From: JBFMEX01 sp040752215
GTDB taxonomy: Bacteria > Pseudomonadota > Alphaproteobacteria > Rhizobiales > Hyphomicrobiaceae
DNA length: 43,512 nucleotides
Reading direction: 5' to 3'
Assembly: GCA_040752215.1 (NCBI GenBank)
Contig: JBFMEX010000054.1
Coordinates: forward strand, 1 to 43,512
Shown here one piece after another: positions 24,124 to 31,627 of the stretch (position 1 is the stretch's first letter; every line of letters begins with the position of its first letter). The notes beneath the pieces are model-generated. The model was not told the DNA's origin, did no database searches, and saw nothing but the letters and a program-made list of their open reading frames with translations. A program made the translations under genes and the position numbers.

Positions 24124-26487
24124 TCAGGCGCCGCTGCTCCGGCCCTTGCGCGGCACGTAGCGGCGGAACAGCGCGATCGTCGCCGGCAGGATGACGAGCT
24201 GGCCGATCAGCGAGGCAAACAAGCACACCGCCGTCAGCCTGCCGAACAGCCTGAGCGACGGGAGGTGCGACAGCACCGTCACGCCGAGACCCAGCGCCAG
24301 CACGATCGTCGTCAGCACGACCGCCGGCCCGATATGGTGAACGGTCTGCATCAAGGCCGGGAACGTGGTCTCCGGCCCGCCGCCGAGCCGCTCCTCCTCG
24401 AGCCGGAACCGATTGAGGAAATGGATGGTGGAATCGATCGCCAGCGCGAATGCCACCGTTATGGCGATGATCGAGGCGAACTGCAGCCCCTCGCCCGTCG
24501 CCCACAGCAGCGCCCCGGTGGCGAAGATCGGGAACAGCGAGGGCAGGATGCTGGCGACGCCGGCGAGCACCGATCGGAGCGCGATCCCGAGGAAGATGAA
24601 TATGACGAACATGTCGCCGACGAGGCCCCAGTTGAGCTCGGCGATCAGCTTGGCGGAGTTGCGGGCGGCGATCGCCGGCAGGCCGGTGACCGCGATCTCG
24701 TAGGCCGGCGCGGCCCGGCGCAGCGGCTCGAGCGCGCGATCGATCTTCTCGACCACGGGCAGGATCTCGCTCGCGTCGACGTCGGGGAGCCGTGCGGTGA
24801 CCAGCACCGCATTCCGCTCCTTGGCGATGAAGCGTTGCGTCAGGTGCTCCGGCAGGATCGCGACGTAGGACTTGACGGTCTCGATGCGGCTGTCGCCGGC
24901 CTCAGCCAGCCAGCGCCTCAGGCTCTCGAGCGACCACACGTTGCCGAGCCCGGCCTCGGTCTCCAGCACGCGGTGCACCTTGGCGATGACGTCGAGCGTC
25001 TCCGCGTCGTAGAGAGAGCGTTCGCCGGGCTTGGGCTCGGCCCCCTCCCCGCCCCAGCGGATCATGACGTGGACCGGGTTGGCGCCGGTCAGCTTCTGAT
25101 CCAGTCGAGCGGTGCCCGCGAGCGCCTGCTCCTTGTCCGGCACCTGATCGGCGAGCCGGTAGTGCGCCTCGAGCTGCCCATACGCCAGACCGGTGGCGAC
25201 GACTGCGGCGATCCCGAGCACCACGAACAGCGTCGGCCGGCTCGCCACCCGGCGCACGATGGCGTCGGTCACCCTCTGCAGCACGCCGACCCCGCCCCGC
25301 TCCTCGGCGCCATGCAGGAGCGGCGCCCGCTCGCGCCGCACCAGCAGCGCGGCGAGTGTCGGCACGACCACGGCCACGGCGATGTAGGAGATGGCAACGG
25401 CGAGCAGCGCCGCCTTTCCGAAGGTGCGGATCAGCGCCGATTCGGCGAACGAGAACGACAGCAGCGCGAGGCCGGCGTTCATCGCCGTCAGCAGGCAGGC
25501 CGGTGCCACGTCGAGCACCGCCTCCCGCGCAGCATGAATGCGGTCCACGCCGGCCATGATCGAGCGCCGGACCGAGAACACGAGATGCATCGAGTCGGAG
25601 AAGCCCGACACCAGGATCAGCGGCGTGATGACGTTGACGAACAGATTGAGCCGGTAGTCGAGCGCGCCGATCACGCCGAGCGTCCACAGGATCGCGATCG
25701 ACGGCCCGGCGACTGCGATCAGCGTCAGCGATACGCGGCGGAAGAAGAGGTAGGCGACGACGATGCCGACCACGAACCCGAGCCCGTTGTAGACCAGCCG
25801 GTCGCGCTCGACCGCGTTGCGGATCTCGAGCTGCATCACCGGCGCTCCGGTCAGCTTGGCCGATAGACCGGAGCCGGCCAGCGCCTCGTCGACGGCCTTC
25901 TGCAGCCCGCCGATGACGACCCGGGAGCCCTTCTCTTCGACCACCTGGCGATCGAGCGAGATGACGATGAGGGCCAGCTCGCCGTCGTTGGACAGGAACT
26001 TGCCCTCGACGATGTCGTTCTTGCGCAGGCGCTCGATCAGCGCGTCGAAGGCCGCGCCTTCGGGCAATTCGTCGGGCACGATCGGCGCGGCGTAGCCGGT
26101 CGCATCCGGCTTGTCGCGCGCCGACAGCATCGAGACGAGGCCGTTGACTCCGTCCTCGAGCTGCAGGTCGACGGCGGCGCGCGAGAACGCGGTGACGCCG
26201 TTGCCGCTCAACAGCCCCTTGCCCTCGACCACGACCAGCACGTCGTACTCGCTCGAGGGGAAGCGGCGGTCGATCTCCTCGTATTGGCGGAACTCGCGGG
26301 TGTCGGTGCGAAACAGCTCGGAGAGCGAGTCGTCGACCTTCATGTTGGCGACGCCGAGCACCGCCAGCGCCGAGACGAGGGCGATCAGCAGCGCGGACAG
26401 GTAGGGCGCCCGCAGCGCCAGCAGGCCGAGCCGGTCGATTCCGAACGAGAACAGGAACGATCGCCGCGGCTTGCCGCTCTCAGACAT
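24124..26487 (-). CDS. RND superfamily (MMPL-type) exporter
   Basis: A 787-residue transporter with twelve hydrophobic helices in the usual 1+5, 1+5 arrangement and two large periplasmic loops (about 45-225 and 430-600). Sequences such as GFSDSMHLVFSVRR and AIDSTIHFLNRFRLEE are the helix 4 and helix 10 type motifs, with acidic residues that carry protons. Members export lipids, hopanoids or other hydrophobic compounds. It is on the same strand as the cytochrome operon, with about 100 bp between, so it may be co-transcribed. Substrate is unknown. Upstream is the divergent DsrE gene. Confidence 0.82.
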   Translation of the reverse strand: MSESGKPRRSFLFSFGIDRLGLLALRAPYLSALLIALVSALAVLGVANMKVDDSLSELFRTDTREFRQYEEIDRRFPSSEYDVLVVVEGKGLLSGNGVTAFSRAAVDLQLEDGVNGLVSMLSARDKPDATGYAAPIVPDELPEGAAFDALIERLRKNDIVEGKFLSNDGELALIVISLDRQVVEEKGSRVVIGGLQKAVDEALAGSGLSAKLTGAPVMQLEIRNAVERDRLVYNGLGFVVGIVVAYLFFRRVSLTLIAVAGPSIAILWTLGVIGALDYRLNLFVNVITPLILVSGFSDSMHLVFSVRRSIMAGVDRIHAAREAVLDVAPACLLTAMNAGLALLSFSFAESALIRTFGKAALLAVAISYIAVAVVVPTLAALLVRRERAPLLHGAEERGGVGVLQRVTDAIVRRVASRPTLFVVLGIAAVVATGLAYGQLEAHYRLADQVPDKEQALAGTARLDQKLTGANPVHVMIRWGGEGAEPKPGERSLYDAETLDVIAKVHRVLETEAGLGNVWSLESLRRWLAEAGDSRIETVKSYVAILPEHLTQRFIAKERNAVLVTARLPDVDASEILPVVEKIDRALEPLRRAAPAYEIAVTGLPAIAARNSAKLIAELNWGLVGDMFVIFIFLGIALRSVLAGVASILPSLFPIFATGALLWATGEGLQFASIIAITVAFALAIDSTIHFLNRFRLEEERLGGGPETTFPALMQTVHHIGPAVVLTTIVLALGLGVTVLSHLPSLRLFGRLTAVCLFASLIGQLVILPATIALFRRYVPRKGRSSGA

Positions 26488-26659
26488 CGCGCCCCCCGGC
26501 CCGCTCGTCGGTTCCTGTTCGGCTCGCCCGGTGCCCGAGCGGGCACGTCACTGGATTCGCGGCCGTGCCATGCTTGCCTCGGCCGGTCGCGGCGCGCAAG
26601 CCCGCCTGAACCCTGTTCGCGGATGAATGCGGCATCCCGGCAACCCTGCGGTGCATGAA

Positions 26660-26706
26660 GGTCACCATTGACCACATGAATTTTCTATTCGAATGTGCTG
26701 ATATGA
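26660..26706. promoter_or_regulatory. AT-rich operator-like patch between divergent operons
   Basis: In the 355-bp region between the RND gene (-) and dsrE (+), this short stretch is much richer in A and T than its surroundings. It contains a GGTCA/TGACC dyad (26660-26673), GAAT and ATTC half-sites five bases apart (26678-26690), and the palindrome ATTCGAAT (26687-26694). It is a plausible shared promoter/operator. No confident -35/-10 pair was assigned. The rest of the intergenic region shows nothing specific. Confidence 0.4.
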
Positions 26707-26842
26707 CCCGCAGCCGGCCGGCGCCGCGCTGCGCTAGGGTGTGCGCCGAGCATGGCCCGAGCTATGGATCTTGGTTCCCGAGCGGGGGCCCGAGACGAAC
26801 GACAATGGAAGACTAACGAACGCGTCACCCGGGAGGAAAATC

Positions 26843-27343
26843 ATGGCCGAGAACGGCGACAGCAACGCGAAGAGCATGTCGATCATCGTCACCAAGGGCA
26901 CCTTGGACTGGGCCTATCCGCCCTTCATCCTCGGCACCACCGCGGCGGCGATGGGGGTCAACGTGTCGATGTTCTTCACGTTCTATGGCCTGCAGCTGCT
27001 GAAGAAGGATCTCGACTTGCAGATCTCCCCGCTCGGCAAGCCCGACATGGCGATGCCGATGATGGGCATGCATATGAAGATGCCGAACCTCGTCGCCATG
27101 CTGCCGGGCGTGAATGCCATGGCCACGACGATGATGAAGAACCTGATCGCCAAGAAGGGCGTCGCCTCTATTCCCGACCTGCGCGCCGCAGCGGTCGAAT
27201 CCGACATCGAGATGATAGCCTGCCAGATGACGCTCGATTTGTTCGAGTTCAAGAAGTCCGACCTGATCGACGGCATCCAGCTCGGCGGCGCGGCGACCTA
27301 CATGGAGAAGGCGCTGAAGTCGGACATCAACCTATTCATCTGA
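26843..27343 (+). CDS. DsrE family sulfur-carrier protein (DsrE3-like)
   Basis: A 166-residue soluble protein of the DsrE/DsrF-like family. The conserved persulfide cysteine is in MIACQMTLDLF (Cys127), the only cysteine. A methionine-rich middle, PDMAMPMMGMHMKM (68-80), is typical of DsrE3 proteins. DsrE3 proteins exchange sulfane sulfur with TusA during cytoplasmic sulfur oxidation, and a tusA gene follows about 150 bp downstream. The ATG at 26843 follows GGGAGGAAAA, so an upstream in-frame start is rejected. Divergent from the RND/cytochrome operon. Confidence 0.85.
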   Translation: MAENGDSNAKSMSIIVTKGTLDWAYPPFILGTTAAAMGVNVSMFFTFYGLQLLKKDLDLQISPLGKPDMAMPMMGMHMKMPNLVAMLPGVNAMATTMMKNLIAKKGVASIPDLRAAAVESDIEMIACQMTLDLFEFKKSDLIDGIQLGGAATYMEKALKSDINLFI

Positions 27344-27493
27344 GCGCCGGGCCGAGCCGCGAGAAGCCTCGGCCGAGCCTGCGGCATTGCGACGATCCGG
27401 GCCTTGTCGCTCGGCTCGGCGCCGTGCCAGAAGACCTGAACCGGCGACGGCATCGCCGCCTGCCATTGAACGAGACCGAAGGGGAGACGACCC

Positions 27494-27721
27494 ATGGCCG
27501 ACAAGACGCTCGACGCAAAAGGACTGAATTGCCCGCTGCCGATCCTCAAGGCGAAGAAGGCGATCAACGAGGTGCCGAAGGGCGGCACGCTGGAAGTGCT
27601 CGCCACCGACCCCGGCTCGGTCGCCGACTTCGCCGCGTTCTGCCGTACCACCGGCAACACCCTGGTCGAGCAGTCCGACAACGCCGGCGTCTATCGCTTC
27701 CTGATCAAGCACACGGCCTGA
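27494..27721 (+). CDS. tusA: TusA family sulfurtransferase
   Basis: A 75-residue TusA/SirA-fold carrier. The active cysteine lies in LNCPLPILKAKKA (Cys13), the canonical CPxP motif that carries a persulfide. In sulfur oxidisers TusA takes sulfur from rhodanese or DsrE and delivers it to the oxidising complex. GGGGAG lies upstream of the ATG. It follows dsrE and precedes two terminator-like hairpins, so dsrE-tusA form a two-gene unit. A tRNA-thiolation role is possible but less likely in this setting. Confidence 0.9.
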   Translation: MADKTLDAKGLNCPLPILKAKKAINEVPKGGTLEVLATDPGSVADFAAFCRTTGNTLVEQSDNAGVYRFLIKHTA

Positions 27722-27731
27722 GACTTTTAAT

Positions 27732-27755
27732 CCGAGTTCGCCGCTCGGTGTTTTT
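27732..27755 (+). terminator. Rho-independent terminator after tusA
   Basis: Short stem CCGAG/CTCGG with a seven-base loop, followed by TG and five T residues. It starts ten bases after the tusA stop. Confidence 0.55.
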
Positions 27756-27789
27756 CGCAGTGTGACCCGTTCACCACTGCTGCCCGAGA

Positions 27790-27835
27790 ATGCATCGATA
27801 GCCGCGTCCATCAGTGGGTGCGGCTATTGCATTTT
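27790..27835 (+). terminator. Second hairpin downstream of tusA
   Basis: An 8-bp stem ATAGCCGC/GCGGCTAT (27798-27805 and 27820-27827), extended past a three-base bulge by ATGCA/TGCAT, and followed by TTTA. It reads as a back-up terminator in front of the fadL gene. Confidence 0.6.
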
Positions 27836-27941
27836 AGGCATGGCAGGTGTTGCGTATTGTCATACGTGAATATGGCACGACTCGCGGATGCAGCCGCGTT
27901 GGGGGAATTGGGCGGGTTATCCGCCACGGGAGGGACTTTAC

Positions 27942-29300
27942 ATGACAGCTACGCGCACATTCGCCCGAACCACGGTCGCCCTCGCGGCGCTCCTTGCGAC
28001 GGGCGTCTCCGCCTATGCCACAGACGGTTACTTCCAGAACGGATACGGCGCGCGACAGAAGGCGCTCGCCGGCGCCGGCGTCGCCGACTCGCGGGATGCG
28101 GCCGCGGGCTCGCTCAACCCGGCCGGCCTCGTCCACGTCGGCGACGAGATCGACATCGCGGTCTCCGTGTTCAGCCCGCGCCGCGAGTACGAAGGCTCCG
28201 GCGCGCCCGGCTTCACGCCGCAGGGTGAGGTCGACAGCGAGTGGAACTACTTCTTCATTCCGAACCTCGCTTGGAACACCCGCGCTTTCGCCAACTCGCT
28301 GTTCGACACCTTCGGCATCACCGCCTACGGCAATGGCGGCATGAACACGCACTATCCGTCGTTCGGCCGTCCGCCGCCACAGTGCGCTCCCTCCCCGGTC
28401 GGTGGCCTCGGCGTGTTCTGCGCCGGTGAGACCGGCATCAACCTGACGCAGATGTTCGTCTCCGCGAACTTCGCCAAGCAGGTCGCGCCCGGCATCTCGG
28501 TCGGCGTCGCGCCGACCGCCGTCTACCAGCAGATCAGCATCGATGGCCTCGGCGCCTTCACCGGCGTGCCCGGACCGTCGCTCGACCCGACCCACGTCAC
28601 TGGCCAGGGCAATGACAGCAGCTGGGGCGGCGGCATCCGCGCCGGCCTCGAGTTCGCGCCGATGCAGAACGTCCGCATCGGCGTCGCCGGCAGCTCGCCG
28701 ATGTGGATGAGCAAGTTCGGCGACTACGCCGGCCTGTTCGCCGACGCCGGCTCGTTCGACATCCCGGCCAACGTGACCGCGGGCATCGCAGTGGACGTCA
28801 CGCCCGGCTTCACCGTCATGCTCGATTATAAGCACATCTTCTACTCGTCGATCGACTCGATCGCCAACCCGTCGACCAACTTGCTGTTCTGCGGGCCCGC
28901 CAGCCCGAGTTCGTGCCTTGGCGGCACCAACGGCCCGGGCTTCGGCTGGGACGACATCGATGTGGTCAAGCTCGGTTTCGAGTATCGGCCGAACCCGGGC
29001 ATGGCGCTGCGCGCCGGCTACTCTTACAATACGAGCCCGCTCAACGAGCGCGACGTGATGTTCAACATCCTCGCCCCCGCGACGGTGCAGCATCACATCA
29101 CCGGCGGCATCGCCATGGACATCGGCGGCGGTTACACGTTCGAGCTGTCCGGCATGTACGCGCCCAAGGTCGACATCAACGGCGGCGAGCTGCCCGGCTT
29201 CGGCAACCCGGCCCACAACATCGAGCTCAGCATGTACCAGTTCGAGGTGACCGGCGGCATCAAGTACAAGTTCGGTGGCCCCGAGGCACCGCTGAAGTAG
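27942..29300 (+). CDS. FadL/OMPP1-type outer-membrane transport protein
   Basis: A 452-residue outer-membrane beta-barrel. It has a signal peptide ending near VSAYA (about 26), then TDGYFQNGYGARQKALAGAG and DSRDAAAGSLNPAGL, the plug region typical of FadL/TodX proteins. It ends as a barrel strand (VTGGIKYKFGG) with a short tail. Family members move hydrophobic molecules such as fatty acids or aromatics. The neighbours are sulfur-carrier genes, so uptake of elemental sulfur or polysulfide is an attractive but unproven idea. GGGAGGG precedes the ATG, and a small hairpin GGCGG/CCGCC (27911-27925) lies just before it. Terminators on both sides suggest it is transcribed alone. Confidence 0.88.
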   Translation: MTATRTFARTTVALAALLATGVSAYATDGYFQNGYGARQKALAGAGVADSRDAAAGSLNPAGLVHVGDEIDIAVSVFSPRREYEGSGAPGFTPQGEVDSEWNYFFIPNLAWNTRAFANSLFDTFGITAYGNGGMNTHYPSFGRPPPQCAPSPVGGLGVFCAGETGINLTQMFVSANFAKQVAPGISVGVAPTAVYQQISIDGLGAFTGVPGPSLDPTHVTGQGNDSSWGGGIRAGLEFAPMQNVRIGVAGSSPMWMSKFGDYAGLFADAGSFDIPANVTAGIAVDVTPGFTVMLDYKHIFYSSIDSIANPSTNLLFCGPASPSSCLGGTNGPGFGWDDIDVVKLGFEYRPNPGMALRAGYSYNTSPLNERDVMFNILAPATVQHHITGGIAMDIGGGYTFELSGMYAPKVDINGGELPGFGNPAHNIELSMYQFEVTGGIKYKFGGPEAPLK

Positions 29301-29324
29301 ACTCGCTCGTTCGTCCTGACGCTC

Positions 29325-29364
29325 TCGCCAGCCGGTGCCCTCCGCCGGCTGGCGATTGCATTTT
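29325..29364 (+). terminator. Strong rho-independent terminator of the fadL gene
   Basis: An 11-bp perfect stem, TCGCCAGCCGG (29325-29335) and CCGGCTGGCGA (29345-29355), with a nine-base loop, followed by TTGCATTTT. It lies 25 bases after the fadL stop. Confidence 0.82.
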
Positions 29365-29477
29365 CACCCCACCGGAACGGTCGGCCGAGACCGGTCCGCG
29401 ACCACCCCGCTGTCGGCTTGACACGGGGCCCCGGCGACCAGCATAAGGTGCCTCCGGTCGCGCCCGCGGTCGCGGAT

Positions 29478-29552
29478 GGGCGGTTAGCTCAGCGGTAGAG
29501 CACACGCTTCACACGCGTGGGGTCACAGGTTCAATCCCTGTACCGCCCACCA
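29478..29552 (+). tRNA. tRNA-Val (anticodon CAC)
   Basis: A complete cloverleaf of 75 nt with encoded CCA. Acceptor stem GGGCGGT pairs with ACCGCCC, D arm GCTC/GAGC, anticodon stem CACGC/GCGTG with loop TTCACAC giving anticodon CAC (reads GTG), and T arm ACAGG-TTCAATC-CCTGT. It stands between the fadL terminator and the thiocyanate island. Confidence 0.95.
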
Positions 29553-29607
29553 TCTCGCGTGAGCTTGCCGTGACATGCCGGCAGGCGCGGCGCCGGCCTC
29601 GCACATC

Positions 29608-30609
29608 TCATGCGCATTCGTCGGTGCAGGCCGGTATGCGGCCCTCGACGAGCAGCCTCCGCTCGAGTGCCGGACACTCGCCGCCTTTGGCCCTGACCGA
29701 CATCTCGGCGGCCCAGCCGGATGCCATGTGAATGAAGGCGCCACTCGCCGCGCTGATGTAGCCGCCCTTGTGCCAGATCAGGCTGACCTTGTGGTTGGGC
29801 AGCGGCGGTCGCGGCGCGAGCGCATGGAACCCCTGACAGGTCGCGACCAGCGTGCGCGGCAGCACGGTCGCCAGCTCGCCGAGCCGGACCATCTCGACGA
29901 TCACGCTGAGCGCGTTCGATTCCATCGCGATGCGCGGCGCGATGACATTGTCGCGAAAATACTGGTCGACGTGGCGGCGCAGGGCAAAATCCGTGTTGAG
30001 CAGCGCGAGCGACACTTCGGCAAGCTCCTCCGCCTCCACCGCCGCCCGACGGTTGGCGAGGCGATGGCGCCCTCCGACCGCCAGGCAAAGCGCATCCTCG
30101 AACAACGTCATGGTGGCGATGCTGCTCGACGGCCTCTCGGTCACCGTCGGCGTGCTGAAGGCGATGCCGACATCGATCTGGGAATCGGCGACCGCAGCCT
30201 CGATGTCGTTCTGCGGCAGCTCAGTGGCGGTCAGCGTGATGCCGGGATAGCTGGTGTTGAACTTGGCCAGCAGCGAGCAGGTCAGGCAGTCGGTCACCGG
30301 CGTCCAGCCGAGCCGCAACGTGCCGCGCTCGAGATTCTGCACGTCGTGGATGGCGAGTGTTCCGGCCTTGAGCTCTCCCAGCGCGCGCCGCGCGTGTCGC
30401 ATGTAGACCTCGCCCGCGTCGGTCAGGCGGACGTTGCGGCCCGAGCGATCGACCAGCGAGGCCTGCAGCAACTCCTCCAGCTGCTTGATCTGCTGCGAGA
30501 GCGTCGGCTGCGAGACGTTCAGGGCCTCTGCCGCGCGCGTGAAGCTGCCATGCTCGCCGATCGCAATGAGGTACTGCAGGCTGCGAGGGATGACGTCCCG
30601 GCGGTCCAT
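29608..30609 (-). CDS. LysR-type regulator, CynR-like
   Basis: A 333-residue LysR-type transcription factor. The N-terminal winged helix-turn-helix includes HGSFTRAAEALNVSQPTLSQ (19-38) and DRSGRNVRLTDAGE. The link region (LGELKAGTLAIHDVQNLERG) and the effector domain opening closely resemble CynR, the cyanate-responsive activator. It is divergent from scnB with about 180 bp between starts, which is the classical arrangement for a regulator and its target. The likely effector is thiocyanate or a related small anion, which is inference. Several cysteines at the C-terminus (ECPAL, ACTDECA) are unusual additions. Confidence 0.85.
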   Translation of the reverse strand: MDRRDVIPRSLQYLIAIGEHGSFTRAAEALNVSQPTLSQQIKQLEELLQASLVDRSGRNVRLTDAGEVYMRHARRALGELKAGTLAIHDVQNLERGTLRLGWTPVTDCLTCSLLAKFNTSYPGITLTATELPQNDIEAAVADSQIDVGIAFSTPTVTERPSSSIATMTLFEDALCLAVGGRHRLANRRAAVEAEELAEVSLALLNTDFALRRHVDQYFRDNVIAPRIAMESNALSVIVEMVRLGELATVLPRTLVATCQGFHALAPRPPLPNHKVSLIWHKGGYISAASGAFIHMASGWAAEMSVRAKGGECPALERRLLVEGRIPACTDECA

Positions 30610-30619
30610 AGGCGCTCTC

Positions 30620-30652
30620 TATGCCCGGCATAAAAACTTCGTCTTGGACGAA
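30620..30652. promoter_or_regulatory. LysR-type operator dyads upstream of the scn genes
   Basis: Two inverted repeats in the regulator-scnB intergenic region. TATGCC-C-GGCATA (30620-30632) is a perfect dyad that also fits the T-N11-A LysR box. TTCGTC-TTG-GACGAA (30638-30652) is a second perfect dyad. Their position next to the regulator start suits autoregulation plus activation of scnB. Confidence 0.55.
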
Positions 30653-30712
30653 TAGACCATTTTGCAGCAGCATAGTCCAGCCGTAAGGGTTGCCGAAAAA
30701 AAGAGCGCCCAT

Positions 30713-30724
30713 TCAAGAACTTGA
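30713..30724. promoter_or_regulatory. Third dyad in the scn promoter region
   Basis: TCAAG-AA-CTTGA, 5-bp arms around AA, 64 bases before the scnB start. It could be an activation half-site or simply chance. A -10 element could not be assigned near it. Confidence 0.3.
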
Positions 30725-30787
30725 GCCAAATTCTTGCACTTCGGAAGGGCGTCTCGCCCGACCTCAACAGGGGAGGATCTCAAGTCC

Positions 30788-31231
30788 ATGACCTCGTCCA
30801 CCAGAGACAAGGTAATGCGCCACATCGATATCGTGGGGCAGCTCCAGCCGGCGCTGCACATGCCGCAGCATGCGCCCGCTCCCACCCAGGTCGACAACGA
30901 GCACTACCGCGCCTACACGCGCAGCTGCCACGACGTCGGAGGCGAGCCCGACGTACCGATCTATTACCACGAGAAGGAGGAGGAGAAGTGGGAGCTCAAC
31001 ACGTTCGCGACCTGCGAGTGCCTCGCTTGGCGCGGCGTATGGAACGCCGAGGAGCGTAGGCGGCGCCAGAACGTCGATGTCGGCCAGACCGTCTATCTCG
31101 GCATGCCCTACTACGGTCGCTGGCTGATGACCGCGGCACTGATCCTGGTCGACAAGCAGTTCGTCCGCCTGACCGAGCTGATCGACAAGATCGATGAGGT
31201 CAAGAAGCGCTACGAGAAGGGGCAAGCGTGA
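30788..31231 (+). CDS. scnB: Thiocyanate hydrolase beta subunit
   Basis: A 147-residue subunit equivalent to part of the nitrile hydratase beta chain. The stretch from EVPIxYHEKEEE-like DVPIYYHEKEEEKWELN through TFATCECLAWRGVW and VGQTVYLGMPYYGRWL matches what is known of ScnB from Thiobacillus thioparus. It forms the heterododecameric enzyme with ScnA and ScnC that hydrolyses thiocyanate to carbonyl sulfide and ammonia in the cytoplasm. The ATG at 30788 is chosen by family start, with GGGGAGGA ten bases upstream. The stop shares one base with the scnA start, suggesting coupled translation. Confidence 0.93.
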   Translation: MTSSTRDKVMRHIDIVGQLQPALHMPQHAPAPTQVDNEHYRAYTRSCHDVGGEPDVPIYYHEKEEEKWELNTFATCECLAWRGVWNAEERRRRQNVDVGQTVYLGMPYYGRWLMTAALILVDKQFVRLTELIDKIDEVKKRYEKGQA

Positions 31232-31599
31232 TGAGCAAACCGCACTACGACCTAACCCACCACGCCAAGATAGCCACCGGCATCGGCGACCCGCAGTGCT
31301 TCAAGGGCAAGGCGGGCAAGCCCAAGTTCAAAGTCGGCGACCGCGTCCGCATCAAGAACCTCCCCGATATCTTCTACACGCGCTGCCAGATGTACACGCG
31401 CGGCGCCGAGGCGGTCGTGGTGCGGCTCGTCTACGAGAGCCCGCCCGCCGAGGACGAGGCTTGGGACAACACCGAGAACGTCGAGTGGTTCTACAGCCTC
31501 GTCTTCCAGCAGAAGGACCTCTGGCCGGAGTACTCCGGCACCTTCGAGGGTGACACGGTGGAGACCGAGCTCTCCGAGCGCTGGCTGGAGCCGGCTTGA
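31231..31599 (+). CDS. scnA: Thiocyanate hydrolase alpha subunit
   Basis: A 122-residue subunit corresponding to the C-terminal part of nitrile hydratase beta. Typical segments are THHAKIATGIGDPQCFKGK, KFKVGDRVRIKNLPDIFYT (the SH3-like barrel) and ENVEWFYSLVFQQKDLWPEY. It completes the active-site pocket around the cobalt held by ScnC. The order scnB-scnA-scnC is that known from Thiobacillus thioparus. The ATG at 31231 overlaps the scnB stop by one base. Confidence 0.93.
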   Translation: MSKPHYDLTHHAKIATGIGDPQCFKGKAGKPKFKVGDRVRIKNLPDIFYTRCQMYTRGAEAVVVRLVYESPPAEDEAWDNTENVEWFYSLVFQQKDLWPEYSGTFEGDTVETELSERWLEPA

Positions 31600-31627
31600 G
31601 GCCGATACGCGGATAGGGTTGTACGAG

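Noticed and set aside
23908..25866. Long plus-strand open frame (about 650 codons) opposite the cytochrome and RND genes
   Set aside because: It is rich in arginine, glutamate, aspartate and histidine without any motif, as expected for the reverse complement of GC-rich genes. The minus-strand frames have clear membrane helices and family motifs.
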